In this document: in pieces, positions 51,378-60,681 of the stretch | Numbering within the stretch: the first letter of the stretch is position 1 | How the letters are laid out: each line of letters opens with the position of its first letter | From: Aquidulcibacter paucihalophilus | GTDB lineage: Bacteria; Pseudomonadota; Alphaproteobacteria; Caulobacterales; Aquidulcibacteraceae | Direction of reading: 5' to 3' | Length of the DNA: 64,000 nucleotides | Assembly: GCF_002105465.1 (NCBI RefSeq) | Contig: NZ_NCSQ01000144.1 | Location: forward strand, 1 to 64,000 | Notes under the pieces: model-generated | The model's database searches: none | What the model saw: the letters and a program-made list of their open reading frames with translations, nothing else | What the model was told of the DNA's origin: nothing | Made by a program: the position numbers and the translations under genes

Positions 51378-53873
51378 TTATCCGTCGGGGCCAATCGCCT
51401 CGCGCAAGAGGCTGTCGCCCGCAGCTTCTTCCAAGATGTTTTCTAGGGCCTGCCCATTTACAGGCACTTTGCCGATTTCCAGCATGAGTGGTACCGCAAA
51501 AGGCGAAATCCGGGTCAGTTTCTGATGACGGACTTGACCGACGATACGCGCTAAACATTCTGACAAGCGCCGAATGTCCAAAAGACCTTCACCGGCTTCA
51601 TAACGAGCGGCCTCCAACAAGACATGATCGGGTTGATGGCGGCGGAGCACGTCGAAGATCAAGTCCGACGAAAAGGTTACTTGCCGCCCTGTCTTTTGTT
51701 TGCCGACTTGGTTTTGCTCGATTAGGCCCGCGATGACCGCGCAATTCCTGAAGGTCCGCTTCATCAGAACGCTTTCCTCAAGCCATTCTTCCAAATCGTC
51801 TCCCAGCATGTCTTGGTCTAAGAGCTTGTCCATATCCACACGAGACATATCCTTCAGTCCCCAGACTGATATCGCATAATCATTGGCGACAAATCCCAAG
51901 GGGTCCAATCCCAATCGTTCCAGGCGGCGGGTCAGCAACATGCCGAGTGTTTGGTGGGCGAGACGGCCTTCGAACGGGTAAATTGCGAGATGGAACCGAT
52001 TACCCCGGGCAAAGGTTTCCACCAGGATTTCATCCTCCCGGGGTATGACCGAGAAGCAGTCCTGCAACTGCAACCATTCCTGCAGTTGGGGATGCAGGTT
52101 CGACCAATAGCTTTTGTTGGCAATCATCGTGCGCACGCGTCCCGCCAGATAGGTGGAGAGGGGAAACTTGCCACCAGCCCAAGATGGCACTTTTGGTGAT
52201 TGATCTTGCGCCTTGCTGACAAGGCAATCCGTGCCCGAGACGCCCTCAAACCGCCAGACTTCGCCGGCGAAGAGGAAAGTGTCGCGCGGCGAAAGCCCAT
52301 CCACGAAATATTCCTCAATCTCGCCAACAATGCGACCACCAACAAAGGCACTGCCGGATGTGGGCGTCCCTGGCCGACGGGCGCGATTGGCTGAAACCTG
52401 ACGAACTTTCAAAACAGGCTCTGCCACGATGGAGCCCACATTGACTCGCCAAGCCCGCGCGACATCGCGATTGCGGCATAAGTGGCGGCCTTGGCTATCC
52501 CGGATCAAGCGTGCAAAACGGTCATAGGACTTTAACGCATAGCCGCCATCGGTCACAAAGCCCAAGACCCGATCAAATTGCTCACGCGGGAGCAGATAAT
52601 AGGGGCCAGCCGATGTCACTTCCTGATAGAGATCGTCGGCATGGAAGGGCGCGCCCACAGCACAGCCCATGATATGCTGCGCCAAAATATCGATTGCGCC
52701 GCGTCGTGGAACAGGTCCATCAAGATGCTGGGCCAGAACCGCGTCGCGTGCCGCCTGACACTCCAGCATTTCAAACCGGTTTGTCGGGACCAGAACAGCC
52801 TTGGAGACCTCATCGAGGCGATGATTAGACCGACCAATTCGTTGAATGAGGCGCGAGGAGCCTTTTGGTGCCCCCATCTGAATGACCAAATCGACATTGC
52901 CCCAATCAATGCCAAGATCGAGTGTGGAGGTACAAACGATGGCGCGCAGACGGCCTTGCGCCATGGCTTCCTCCACCTTCCTGCGCTGCGAGACATCGAG
53001 TGAGCCATGGTGCAACGCGATGGGGAGATTGGCGTCATTGATTTTCCAAAGCTCTTGAAAGGCCAATTCTGCTTGGAAGCGCGTATTCACAAAGACCAAA
53101 GCCATTTGGGTGCGCTGAATGGTCTGATAGACCTCTTGCATGGCATGACGACCAGTATGTCCCGCCCACGGAATACGCTCTTCCGACAAAAGCATCGAGA
53201 CATCCGGCGACGTGCCTTTTGGGCCCCGCACAATACGGGCAAAGCGGGCCTCAGACCTCGCCTGTGGGCAGATCCATTGCGCCAATGCCGCTTCATCAGC
53301 CACCGTTGCGGATAGGCCTGTACGACGCGCTGTGGGTGCAAAGCGCTGAAGGGCTGCCATGCCAAGCGCCAAGAGGTCCCCTCGCTTCGTTGGAGCTAAA
53401 GCGTGGGCCTCATCAATGATGATCCGCTTCAACCCGGCGAACAGGGTCGGTGCGTCTGGCATCCCGACGAACAAGGCCACTTGCTCTGGTGTGGTTAGCA
53501 AAAGGTCCGGCGGATCATAACGCTGACGCTGGCGCTTGGTGGCGGGTGTATCGCCCGTGCGCGTCTCGACTCGAATGGGCAGACCCATCTCGCTGATTGG
53601 GGTCATCAGATTGCGCTCGACATCCACGGCCAAGGCTTTGAGTGGCGAGATATAGAGCGTGTGCAGGCCTTTTGGCTCATTGTGCGGTTTGGCGAGGTCA
53701 ATCAGACTGGGCAGAAAGCCCGCCAAAGTCTTGCCTGCCCCTGTTGGTGCAATCAGCAGGCTGTGATCTCCAGCTTGATCGGCGGCCAAAAGCTCTAATT
53801 GGTGGGCACGCGGTATCCAACCTCGTCGCGCAAACCAAGTCTGAAAGGCGGAGGGTAAAGACGAGGCACTCAT
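51378..53873 (-). CDS. ligase-associated (Lhr-type) DEXH-box helicase
   Basis: The helicase has 831 residues. Motif I is LIAPTGAGKTLAGFLPSLIDL, motif II IIIDEAHALAPTKRGD, motif III-like GLSATVADEAALAQW and motif VI LIQRIGRSNHR. The long C-terminal half (about residues 400-831) with RRGAIDILAQHIMGCAVG and PLSTYLAGRVRTMIANKS is that of the Lhr-like, DNA-ligase-associated group. These helicases usually sit beside an ATP-dependent ligase, exonuclease and phosphoesterase; none is seen here. It overlaps the MFS gene by ATGA, so the two are co-transcribed. Confidence 0.92.
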   Translation of the reverse strand: MSASSLPSAFQTWFARRGWIPRAHQLELLAADQAGDHSLLIAPTGAGKTLAGFLPSLIDLAKPHNEPKGLHTLYISPLKALAVDVERNLMTPISEMGLPIRVETRTGDTPATKRQRQRYDPPDLLLTTPEQVALFVGMPDAPTLFAGLKRIIIDEAHALAPTKRGDLLALGMAALQRFAPTARRTGLSATVADEAALAQWICPQARSEARFARIVRGPKGTSPDVSMLLSEERIPWAGHTGRHAMQEVYQTIQRTQMALVFVNTRFQAELAFQELWKINDANLPIALHHGSLDVSQRRKVEEAMAQGRLRAIVCTSTLDLGIDWGNVDLVIQMGAPKGSSRLIQRIGRSNHRLDEVSKAVLVPTNRFEMLECQAARDAVLAQHLDGPVPRRGAIDILAQHIMGCAVGAPFHADDLYQEVTSAGPYYLLPREQFDRVLGFVTDGGYALKSYDRFARLIRDSQGRHLCRNRDVARAWRVNVGSIVAEPVLKVRQVSANRARRPGTPTSGSAFVGGRIVGEIEEYFVDGLSPRDTFLFAGEVWRFEGVSGTDCLVSKAQDQSPKVPSWAGGKFPLSTYLAGRVRTMIANKSYWSNLHPQLQEWLQLQDCFSVIPREDEILVETFARGNRFHLAIYPFEGRLAHQTLGMLLTRRLERLGLDPLGFVANDYAISVWGLKDMSRVDMDKLLDQDMLGDDLEEWLEESVLMKRTFRNCAVIAGLIEQNQVGKQKTGRQVTFSSDLIFDVLRRHQPDHVLLEAARYEAGEGLLDIRRLSECLARIVGQVRHQKLTRISPFAVPLMLEIGKVPVNGQALENILEEAAGDSLLREAIGPDG

Positions 53874-55171
53874 GGCTTCGTGGGGGGTTCCCCGCCGTCA
53901 GACGACTTGCGTCCCATCGCCAAAATCTGCCCGAGGACCGAATTGGTTTGCACCGGTCCAAAACCAACTTTCTCGGCGCGGGGTACAGCCGGCCGCCGTG
54001 CCGTACGCCACAAGACCCATGGCACCATGATGGCCGAGACGACACCGGCTTGCCAAAAGATTGATAAGGCACTGCCAGTCACTTCCACCAACAAGCCACC
54101 GATGGCTGGCCCGACGATGGTCCCCGCCGCCCACACAAACAGCAGGCCAGCGCTCGCAGCTGGTAATTCTGATCTGGGGGTGCGATCCCCCAAATGGGCA
54201 ACAGCAATGCCATAGTAAGACAAGGCCCCCGCCCCCCAAATTGCAAACAAAATGGTATTGAGGGTTAGCGAAAGCTCTGCTCCAACCGTTGCCAGCACAA
54301 AGGCAGCAATTGCTGGAACGCCAATCAGGGTCGCCAAAACGATGCGACGGTCCATCTGGTCTGACAAGCGGCCTGCATGCCACTGCACCAAAAGAGAGCC
54401 GATCCAAGCTGCTGCTTGGAAGGTTGCAGCCGCTTGTGGCCCGCCGCGCTCACTTGCATAAAGTGGGGCGAGAGACAGCACCGCCCCATTGACGAGGCCC
54501 GAGCCAATGGCTGCCACAAAGGCTGCCGGTGCAAGCTTGAATAGGCGCGAAGGCAACATGCGCAAAACCGTAGCCGGTGGGGGTGGCGTTGTGTCGGCAA
54601 TTGAAATTGGCACAAGCGACAAAGCGAGGAAGGCCGCAGCGGCCATGATCGGCCCAGCCGCATTTGGTTCTGGATGGGTAAAGCCAATGATGAAGGGGCC
54701 CGACACCAACCCCAGCTTCGTACACAGCATGTAAAAGCCCGTCACATCACCACGGCGGGCATTCGGGATGGCAGCAGCCATCCAACCTTCAGCAGCCGCA
54801 AACATCACCGCAATTGCGGCCCCAGCCACTAATCGACTGATCGCCCAAGCCCAAGCTGAATCGCTAGCATAGAGCAAAAGCGTGGTAACGCAGGCAATAG
54901 ATGCTGCGGCAGCATACGTGCGTATGGCCCCAATCGCGCGTAACATATTGGGCGCAAACCAAGCCCCGGCCAAAAAGCCTAGCCCGTAGGCTGAGGCAAC
55001 CAAGCCGATCTGACTGCCAGTGAAGTGAAGTGCCTGCATTTGCAGCGGCAGCCAAACGCTCAAAAGGCCACCTGCAATCTGCAGCAAAGTCTGCCCCCCA
55101 ATCAGAGAGGCGACATCTCGCATCGGATTACCCCGAGGCGCTTCTGATGGCAGGGAAGCTAGATCGCTCAT
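53870..55171 (-). CDS. MFS transporter
   Basis: The protein has 433 residues and 12 membrane helices. It opens with DVASLIGGQTLLQIAGGLLSVWLPLQMQALHFTGSQIGLVASAYGLGFLAGAWFAPNMLRAIG, the first MFS helices, and has the internal repeat PAAFVAAIGSGLVNGAVLSLAPLYASERGG. WHAGRLSDQMDRRIVL is the second-half counterpart of the G-x-L-a-D-x-x-x-R-R motif. It resembles the YcaD/YbjJ class of unknown substrates. It is upstream of the helicase and overlaps it by 4 bp. Function unknown. Confidence 0.88.
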   Translation of the reverse strand: MSDLASLPSEAPRGNPMRDVASLIGGQTLLQIAGGLLSVWLPLQMQALHFTGSQIGLVASAYGLGFLAGAWFAPNMLRAIGAIRTYAAAASIACVTTLLLYASDSAWAWAISRLVAGAAIAVMFAAAEGWMAAAIPNARRGDVTGFYMLCTKLGLVSGPFIIGFTHPEPNAAGPIMAAAAFLALSLVPISIADTTPPPPATVLRMLPSRLFKLAPAAFVAAIGSGLVNGAVLSLAPLYASERGGPQAAATFQAAAWIGSLLVQWHAGRLSDQMDRRIVLATLIGVPAIAAFVLATVGAELSLTLNTILFAIWGAGALSYYGIAVAHLGDRTPRSELPAASAGLLFVWAAGTIVGPAIGGLLVEVTGSALSIFWQAGVVSAIMVPWVLWRTARRPAVPRAEKVGFGPVQTNSVLGQILAMGRKSSDGGEPPTKP

Positions 55172-55286
55172 AAAACCACGATAAGCCGTGATGGGCTATA
55201 GGGCCAGAATAAATCCACACCAAGACAGGGCTTTGTTCACACCCTAGCAAGGTAAGATCAGGCAAACTGGAGTCTGGAGTTGTTCG

Positions 55287-55820
55287 ATGCCTGTGTCTCT
55301 ACCCAAGCTTAAGCCTGCCAACTTTGCCGTGGGGATCTTGCCTGCCCTCTTGATCGCGGCATTGCTCAACCTGTCTGCTGAGGCCAAACCCAAAAAGCCA
55401 ACCGGTCTTCGGGGCGGAACGTCTGAGGCTTCGACAGCGGCAAATCCAGCGCAAATTTGGCTTGGCCAGTCAGTCTGGCGGGCAACCACCTGCGACAAGA
55501 AAGAGAACTTCCAGACCTTCAGCTTCAACCCGACGCCACAGGTCGAAGTCGGCTCGGGGGAAAAGGGAGATGGGGAAAAGCTTGAACTGCTTCGGGTCGG
55601 CACCAGTGCCGAGGGCCTGATCGAGGTTGAGACACGGGTTTGCGCGCCAGTCGGCTGTAACCAGACTGTTGAGCGCTATAAAAAAATGGGGCCAAACCAG
55701 ATGCAGGAATGGCACTTTGAAGGCCGCCTGCCTGAGCATCAACCCTATGTGCTCGTGCGGGATGGCCAAGCCGTCGATGGCTCTGGCCCGGGCCGTCTGT
55801 TTAAGCGGTGCCCGAATTAA
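55287..55820 (+). CDS. exported protein of unknown function
   Basis: The protein has 177 residues. A basic and hydrophobic N-terminus (MPVSLPKLKPANFAVGILPALLIAALLNLSAEA) looks like a signal peptide. Four of the five cysteines in the mature part sit in TTCDKK, RVCAPVGC and FKRCPN and could form disulfides in the periplasm. No domain is recognised. It is divergent from the MFS gene, and its stop codon overlaps that of proA on the other strand (TTAA). Calling it a real gene rests on its length, its cysteine pattern and its signal peptide. Confidence 0.65.
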   Translation: MPVSLPKLKPANFAVGILPALLIAALLNLSAEAKPKKPTGLRGGTSEASTAANPAQIWLGQSVWRATTCDKKENFQTFSFNPTPQVEVGSGEKGDGEKLELLRVGTSAEGLIEVETRVCAPVGCNQTVERYKKMGPNQMQEWHFEGRLPEHQPYVLVRDGQAVDGSGPGRLFKRCPN

Positions 55821-57097
55821 GGCCGGGTCTGGCCTGAACCACGCACAACATATTTGTAGGTCGTTAGCCCTTCCGCCCCAACAGGCCCGCGGGCATGGAG
55901 GCGACCGGTTCCAATACCAATCTCGCCCCCAAAACCAAATTCGCCACCATCCGCATATTGGGTGGACGCATTGACCAGTACGATAGCGCTATCAACTTCA
56001 TGCAAGAAGCGCTCTGCAGCGACCGGATCTTCGGTCACGATACAATCAGTATGGCCAGAACCATAGTGCGCGATGTGGGCCACGGCCGCCTCGATGCCAG
56101 GGACAATGGCTACAGACAGAATCGGGGCCAGATATTCTGTCCGCCAATCTTCTTCCGTGGCGGCAGCCATTGGCACAATGGCTTGCGCGGCCGCATCGCC
56201 GCGCAATTCACAGCCCTTTGCGGTCAAAGCTTCTGCAATCTGCGGCAATAAGGTTTGCGCAACGGCGGCGTCGATCAAGAGGGTCTCTGTAGAGCCGCAG
56301 ACACCCGTACGCCGCATTTTGGCATTGAGGGTTAGCGAGACGGCTTTGGCAGCATCTGCCCCAGTGTGGATATAGGTATGACAGATGCCTTCCAAATGGC
56401 TCAATACTGGCACGCGCGCTTCTGCTTGGACGCGGCCGACAAGGCTTTTCCCGCCACGGGGAATGATCATGTCAATCGCACCATCAAGGCCAGACAACAT
56501 GGCACCCACAGCGGCCCGGTCGGTGGTAGCCACCAATTGGATAGCATCTTCTGGAAGCCCCGCCTCTTTCAGCCCCGCACGCAATGCCTTTGTGATTTCG
56601 GTTGAACTCCCGAAAGCATCCGACCCGCCGCGCAGGATGACGCAATTGCCCGACCGCAGGCAGAGCGCACCCGCATCAGCGGTAACATTAGGGCGACTCT
56701 CATAAATGATGCCAATCACGCCAATGGGAATGCGCACGCGCTGCATATGCAGCCCGTTTGGCCGCGTCCAATCCTTCATGACCTCGCCCAATTGATCAGG
56801 CTGACCGGCCACATCCTCGACCGCAGCTGCCATAGCTTCCAATCGGGCAGGGTCCAGCTTCAGCCGGTCCAGCATCGATGGGGACAAGCCATCGGCTACA
56901 CTGCGGGCCATATCTGTGTGATTTGCAGCCATAATTGCCGGCGCGGCAGCGCGAATGTGGCGCGCCATAGCACTCAAAGCCGCCGAACGAGTTTGTGCGC
57001 TGGCTTCACGAACAGCCTTTGCTGCCGCGCGGGCGCGCGCGCCCATGGCTAGCATCAGGGCATCGGGTGTATCCTTGGGTGGAACATGCATATTCAT
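55817..57097 (-). CDS. proA: glutamate-5-semialdehyde dehydrogenase (proline synthesis)
   Basis: The enzyme has 426 residues from ATG 57097; ATG 57091 is equally possible. Starts further upstream give a non-homologous N-terminus. The family markers are NHTDMARSVADGLSPSMLDRLKLD, MQRVRIPIGVIGIIYESRPNVTADAGALCLRSGNCVILRGGSDAF and RRTGVCGSTETLLID with the catalytic Cys; also VHASTRFADG-like (here VNASTQYADGGEFGFGGEIGIGTGRLHARGPVG) near the end. It converts glutamyl phosphate to glutamate semialdehyde in proline synthesis. proB is not adjacent. The last codons overlap the convergent gene. Confidence 0.95.
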   Translation of the reverse strand: MNMHVPPKDTPDALMLAMGARARAAAKAVREASAQTRSAALSAMARHIRAAAPAIMAANHTDMARSVADGLSPSMLDRLKLDPARLEAMAAAVEDVAGQPDQLGEVMKDWTRPNGLHMQRVRIPIGVIGIIYESRPNVTADAGALCLRSGNCVILRGGSDAFGSSTEITKALRAGLKEAGLPEDAIQLVATTDRAAVGAMLSGLDGAIDMIIPRGGKSLVGRVQAEARVPVLSHLEGICHTYIHTGADAAKAVSLTLNAKMRRTGVCGSTETLLIDAAVAQTLLPQIAEALTAKGCELRGDAAAQAIVPMAAATEEDWRTEYLAPILSVAIVPGIEAAVAHIAHYGSGHTDCIVTEDPVAAERFLHEVDSAIVLVNASTQYADGGEFGFGGEIGIGTGRLHARGPVGAEGLTTYKYVVRGSGQTRP

Positions 57098-57226
57098 GCC
57101 GACAAAATGCCCGCAAGCAGAGCTAAAGACAAGAAGCGGCAGGCCAGATTGTCCACACACGGCTTTGCGACCTAACCTAGGCGTCACGTCGCAATCTGCT
57201 TACAGCACAGGCAAAAGGAATGGTTC

Positions 57227-58111
57227 ATGGCTTCTGAAACATTGGGCGGGATGGTCTTTGTCGAGGCCAATGGCCAGCGCCTCGAGACCTTGGTCGCGGG
57301 CACAGGCGGAGCGAAGCTCGCCGTGCTCTTGCATGGCTTTCCAGAGTCCAACCATTCATGGCGCTTTCAAATCCCCCTGCTTGTCAAACTCGGCTATGAA
57401 GTCTGGGCTCCCAATCTGCGTGGCTATGGTCAGAGCGCCAAGCCACCTCATATGCGCGACTATGCCATAGAGCACTTGATGGAAGATGTGGCCCAACTCA
57501 TCGATCAGGCAAGCAACGGGCGGCCCGTGACCCTGATTGCTCATGATTGGGGGGCCATAATTGCCTGGGCCTTTGCCGCCTCAAGCCTGCGACCGCTTGA
57601 GCGTCTCGTGATCCTGAACGTACCCCACCCGGCGCGAATGGCCGAAGGACTGCGAACCTGGCAACAAATCAAGAAGAGCTGGTACATCTTCTTCTTCCAA
57701 CTGCCCTGGCTACCTGAGAAACTACTGGCTGCCGCCGGGGCAAAGGCAATTGGAAGGGCTTTTAGCGCTCTGGCGATGGATCAGACCAATTTTGGGCCGG
57801 AGATTCTTCAGATCTATCGCGACAATGCGCTGATCCCCGGCGCATTGACGGCCATGGTCAATTATTATCGGGCGGCGGCGCAGACCCCGGGGCTCGCAAA
57901 CTTCTCGCGAGACAAAGTAACCCCCATCCGTGTGCCCACTCTGATGATTTGGGGCGAAGAAGACCTCGCGCTTGGCGTGGAATTAACCGATGGCTATGAA
58001 GGCCTCGTGGAAGACTTGACCTTGATCCGACTGAAAGGAGTTGGCCATTGGGTCCAACAAGAAGCCCCACAAGCCGTCAATCAGCATCTTCGAGCCTGGT
58101 TGGCCCAATAG
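57227..58111 (+). CDS. alpha/beta hydrolase, epoxide hydrolase/haloacid type
   Basis: The protein has 294 residues. It has the HGFPES oxyanion motif in VLLHGFPESNHSWRFQIPLLVKLGYEVWAPNLRGYGQS, an Asp nucleophile in LIAHDWGAIIAWAF (about residue 107), a cap domain (about 145-215), the acid in IWGEEDLALG, and His in GVGHWVQQEAP. This is the epoxide hydrolase/haloalkane dehalogenase-like class with Asp as nucleophile. It is divergent from proA. The natural substrate is unknown. Confidence 0.88.
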   Translation: MASETLGGMVFVEANGQRLETLVAGTGGAKLAVLLHGFPESNHSWRFQIPLLVKLGYEVWAPNLRGYGQSAKPPHMRDYAIEHLMEDVAQLIDQASNGRPVTLIAHDWGAIIAWAFAASSLRPLERLVILNVPHPARMAEGLRTWQQIKKSWYIFFFQLPWLPEKLLAAAGAKAIGRAFSALAMDQTNFGPEILQIYRDNALIPGALTAMVNYYRAAAQTPGLANFSRDKVTPIRVPTLMIWGEEDLALGVELTDGYEGLVEDLTLIRLKGVGHWVQQEAPQAVNQHLRAWLAQ

Positions 58112-58244
58112 GCGCGACTGCAACAGTCACATCAGCATGATTTCATTCTGATGCGATTTCGGCTAATGCCGCCCATCACTGTCCCATAGGGAGTTCCGGC
58201 GCGGTCGCTGGCCTTGTGGCGCAGGTTAAAAGAGTGCCCAAACT

Positions 58245-59294
58245 ATGGCTGATTCCATCAACGTAAATCGTAAAGCTGAACTTCTCTCCAATGTCGTCGA
58301 ACATGTGGACATTACATCTTATGATGCGCGCCCCATTATCGACAGCATGAAGAAAATGTCCTTCACCAGCCGTGACACCGGTCGTGCGGCTGAGATTTTC
58401 AACACCATGATCGCCGATAAGGAGGCATCCGTTTGGTTGACCCTGGCGGGTTCTACCAGCGCCGGCGGCTGTATGCACGTTTATCGAGACATGGTGAAGT
58501 ACGGCATGGTTGATGCCATTGTCGCAACCGGTGCGTCGATAATCGACATGGACTTTTTTGAAGCCCTCGGCTTCAAGCACTATCAAGCCTTGGAAGTGCC
58601 CGATGATGAGACCCTGCGCAGCCTCTACATCGATCGTATCTATGATACCTATATCGATGAAGAAGAACTGCAGGCCTGCGATCACACCATCCTAGAGATC
58701 GCTGACAGCTTGGAGCCCAAGGCCTATTCCTCACGCGCTTTCATTGCCGCCATGGGCAAATGGTTGAGCGAAGGCAATGCCAAGAAAGAAGGCAGTCTGA
58801 TCCAAACCGCTTATGAGTGTGGGGTACCAATCTTCTGTCCAGCCTTTGTCGATAGCTCGGCAGGCTTTGGCTTGGTCAAGCATCAAGTCCAGCGCATGAA
58901 AGACAAAAAGCCCTATTTGGTGATCGATGCGATCGCCGACTTCCGCGAACTTACCGACATTAAAATCGCGGCAGGCCGCACCGGCCTGTTCATGGTGGGC
59001 GGCGGCGTGCCAAAGAACTTTGCGCAAGACACCGTGGTGTGCGCCGAAATCTTGGGCGTTGAAGCAGAAATGCATGCCTATGCCGTTCAAATCACCGTCG
59101 CCGACGTACGCGATGGCGCGTGCTCTTCCTCGACCCTGAAGGAAGCCTGCTCATGGGGCAAGGTTTCGGTGGCGCTTGAGCAAATGGTTTTCGCTGAAGC
59201 TTCTACCGTTGTGCCTTTGATCGCTTCAGATGCCTATCATCGCGGCCATTGGAAAGACCGTGTAAAGCCGCGCTGGGCGAAATTGTTTGAGTAA
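58245..59294 (+). CDS. deoxyhypusine-synthase-like protein (probable homospermidine synthase)
   Basis: The protein has 349 residues. Bacteria have no eIF5A, so relatives of this enzyme (DHS-like) are thought to make homospermidine from putrescine. NAD-binding and core elements are LTLAGSTSAGGCMHVYRDMVKYGMVDAIVATGASI, the glutamates in EEELQACDHTILEIADSLE, and the catalytic Lys segment GACSSSTLKEACSWGKVS (Lys in Trp-Gly-Lys, as in deoxyhypusine synthase). The G-V-P-K-N-F-A-Q-D loop is also typical. A strong terminator follows. Agmatine deiminase and carbamoylputrescine amidase genes further along fit a polyamine role. Confidence 0.85.
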   Translation: MADSINVNRKAELLSNVVEHVDITSYDARPIIDSMKKMSFTSRDTGRAAEIFNTMIADKEASVWLTLAGSTSAGGCMHVYRDMVKYGMVDAIVATGASIIDMDFFEALGFKHYQALEVPDDETLRSLYIDRIYDTYIDEEELQACDHTILEIADSLEPKAYSSRAFIAAMGKWLSEGNAKKEGSLIQTAYECGVPIFCPAFVDSSAGFGLVKHQVQRMKDKKPYLVIDAIADFRELTDIKIAAGRTGLFMVGGGVPKNFAQDTVVCAEILGVEAEMHAYAVQITVADVRDGACSSSTLKEACSWGKVSVALEQMVFAEASTVVPLIASDAYHRGHWKDRVKPRWAKLFE

Positions 59295-59321
59295 ACAATA
59301 AGTCCGCACATGAAGGAACGG

Positions 59322-59350
59322 AAAGGGGCGGCCAATGCCGCCCCTTTTTT
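59322..59350 (+). terminator. Rho-independent terminator after the DHS-like gene
   Basis: AAAGGGGCGGC (59322-59332) pairs with GCCGCCCCTTT (59337-59347) over the 4-nt loop CAAT, followed by further Ts to 59350. It is 27 bp after the stop. Confidence 0.92.
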
Positions 59351-59378
59351 GTGTCTATCTATCGAAGTTCACAAACAA

Positions 59379-59403
59379 AAGGGCCGCTGCAAACCTGCAG
59401 CGG
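59379..59403 (-). terminator. Rho-independent terminator of the exbB-tonB operon
   Basis: Read on the minus strand, GGGCCGCTGCA pairs with TGCAGCGGCCC over a short loop and is followed by TTTTGTTTGT. It lies downstream of the tonB stop and back to back with the plus-strand terminator at 59322-59350, separating the two convergent units. Confidence 0.88.
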
Positions 59404-59431
59404 CCCCTTCACTTAACCGAAGCTTCTGAGC

Positions 59432-60100
59432 TTAATCGCCAAGCACGAAGCGAACATCGAGCAAGAAATCATCTGCTACGTTTTCGCAATTCCGGCGAGC
59501 TGGCTCGAAGCGCATACGACGCGCTTCACGCTCAACTGCCGACTCGAACACGCCTGGCGGGTTGGCTGAGGTGATAATCACCCCGACAACCGAACCGGTT
59601 GCGTCGATCTGCAAGGTTGCCCGGACACTGCCCTCGGTCCCCCGATCCACAGCACGCTGTGGATAGGCCCGCTCCACGTTGAACTCACGCAGTTTGCGGG
59701 GGTTCTTCGGTGCCTCGGTGCACGATGGTGGCGGAGGCGGAGGGGGTGGTGCCGGTGGTGGCGGTGGCGGTGCTGGCGGCTGATAATCTGTCAGCGCTGG
59801 CGCAGGTGGTGGGGGTGCCTTGACCACAGTTTCGCGGATTTCTTCTACCGGAGGCGGTGGAATGTCCACGATCATCTTGGTTTGGCGCTCCACCAGTGGC
59901 GGTGGCGGCGGCAGCTTTTCAGGCGGCGGCGGTGGAGGTGGTGGCGGCGGCGGAGCTTTCTTTTCTTTCTCCGCCTTCACCACGTTCAGATTGTCCAAGA
60001 AGTCCGTCACGATGTGCGGGCGTACTTTTGATACACCGTACAAGATACCCGACCAAAGAATGATCGAGATCAAGAGGAACAACATACGATATTTAGCCAT
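59432..60100 (-). CDS. tonB: energy transducer TonB
   Basis: The protein has 222 residues. An N-terminal membrane anchor (YRMLFLLISIILWSGILYGVSK) is followed by a proline-rich rod (about residues 48-125, with long runs of Pro) that spans the periplasm. The C-terminal TonB domain (about 135-222) reads RKLREFNVERAYPQRAVDRGTEGSVRATLQIDATGSVVGVIITSANPPGVFESAVEREARRMRFEPAR, with a Cys pair (Cys127 region and Cys208). It should transmit the proton-motive force from ExbB/ExbD to the three outer-membrane receptors. It is last in the exbB-exbD-exbD-tonB operon. Confidence 0.95.
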   Translation of the reverse strand: MAKYRMLFLLISIILWSGILYGVSKVRPHIVTDFLDNLNVVKAEKEKKAPPPPPPPPPPPEKLPPPPPLVERQTKMIVDIPPPPVEEIRETVVKAPPPPAPALTDYQPPAPPPPPPAPPPPPPPPSCTEAPKNPRKLREFNVERAYPQRAVDRGTEGSVRATLQIDATGSVVGVIITSANPPGVFESAVEREARRMRFEPARRNCENVADDFLLDVRFVLGD

Positions 60101-60114
60101 ATCTCATTGCCCTC

Positions 60115-60597
60115 CTATCGCAACTGATCTTCACTGATTGCGTCTTCGGCAACCAGAGAAACTTTTTGGAAATTGGCTTCTTGCAGAATCGCCATGGTTT
60201 CCATCACCGACGCATATGGCAAGGTTTGATCCGCACGCACCCGAACTGTTTCCAGCAGGCGGTTTGGAGAATCTGGCACATGGAAGGTGATCCGTTCCAA
60301 CACCTTGGCAGCCAAGGCATCAGGTTCGGTCAACTGGGTATCCACAAAGATTTGCGGCACACCCGTCCCATCGTCGCGAATGTCGACCACGGTCGGGGTC
60401 TTTGGCTTCTCTTGCTGCTTTTCAGGCGGCGGAGATGGCGGCGGAAGATCCACCTTCACGTCCGTCGTCGGAATTGGCGCGGCCACCATGAAGATGATCA
60501 GCAACACCAAGAGAATGTCGATGAACGGAACGATGTTTGGTTCCGAGCTCGGCTGCAAGTCCTTCCCTTTGCTCCCTCCGGAGAGTTTAGCGCCCAT
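60115..60597 (-). CDS. exbD: ExbD-type proton channel subunit (second copy)
   Basis: The protein has 160 residues, close to the standard ExbD/TolR size. The N-terminal cytoplasmic tail GAKLSGGSKGKDLQPSSEPNIVPFIDILLVLLIIFMVAAPIPTTDVKVDLPPPSPPPEKQQEKPKTPTVVDI contains the essential Asp in NIVPFIDILLVLLIIFM, then a Pro-rich linker and the periplasmic domain. It is a paralogue of the neighbour at 60682. The short gap to tonB (14 bp) shows co-transcription. Confidence 0.93.
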   Translation of the reverse strand: MGAKLSGGSKGKDLQPSSEPNIVPFIDILLVLLIIFMVAAPIPTTDVKVDLPPPSPPPEKQQEKPKTPTVVDIRDDGTGVPQIFVDTQLTEPDALAAKVLERITFHVPDSPNRLLETVRVRADQTLPYASVMETMAILQEANFQKVSLVAEDAISEDQLR

Positions 60598-60681
60598 GGT
60601 GCGTCGCTCCCTTCAAGCTCAAAGTTCCGGCGACACAGACATGGGCGGTATAATTATTCAACATGATCGTACCTCCCTAAC

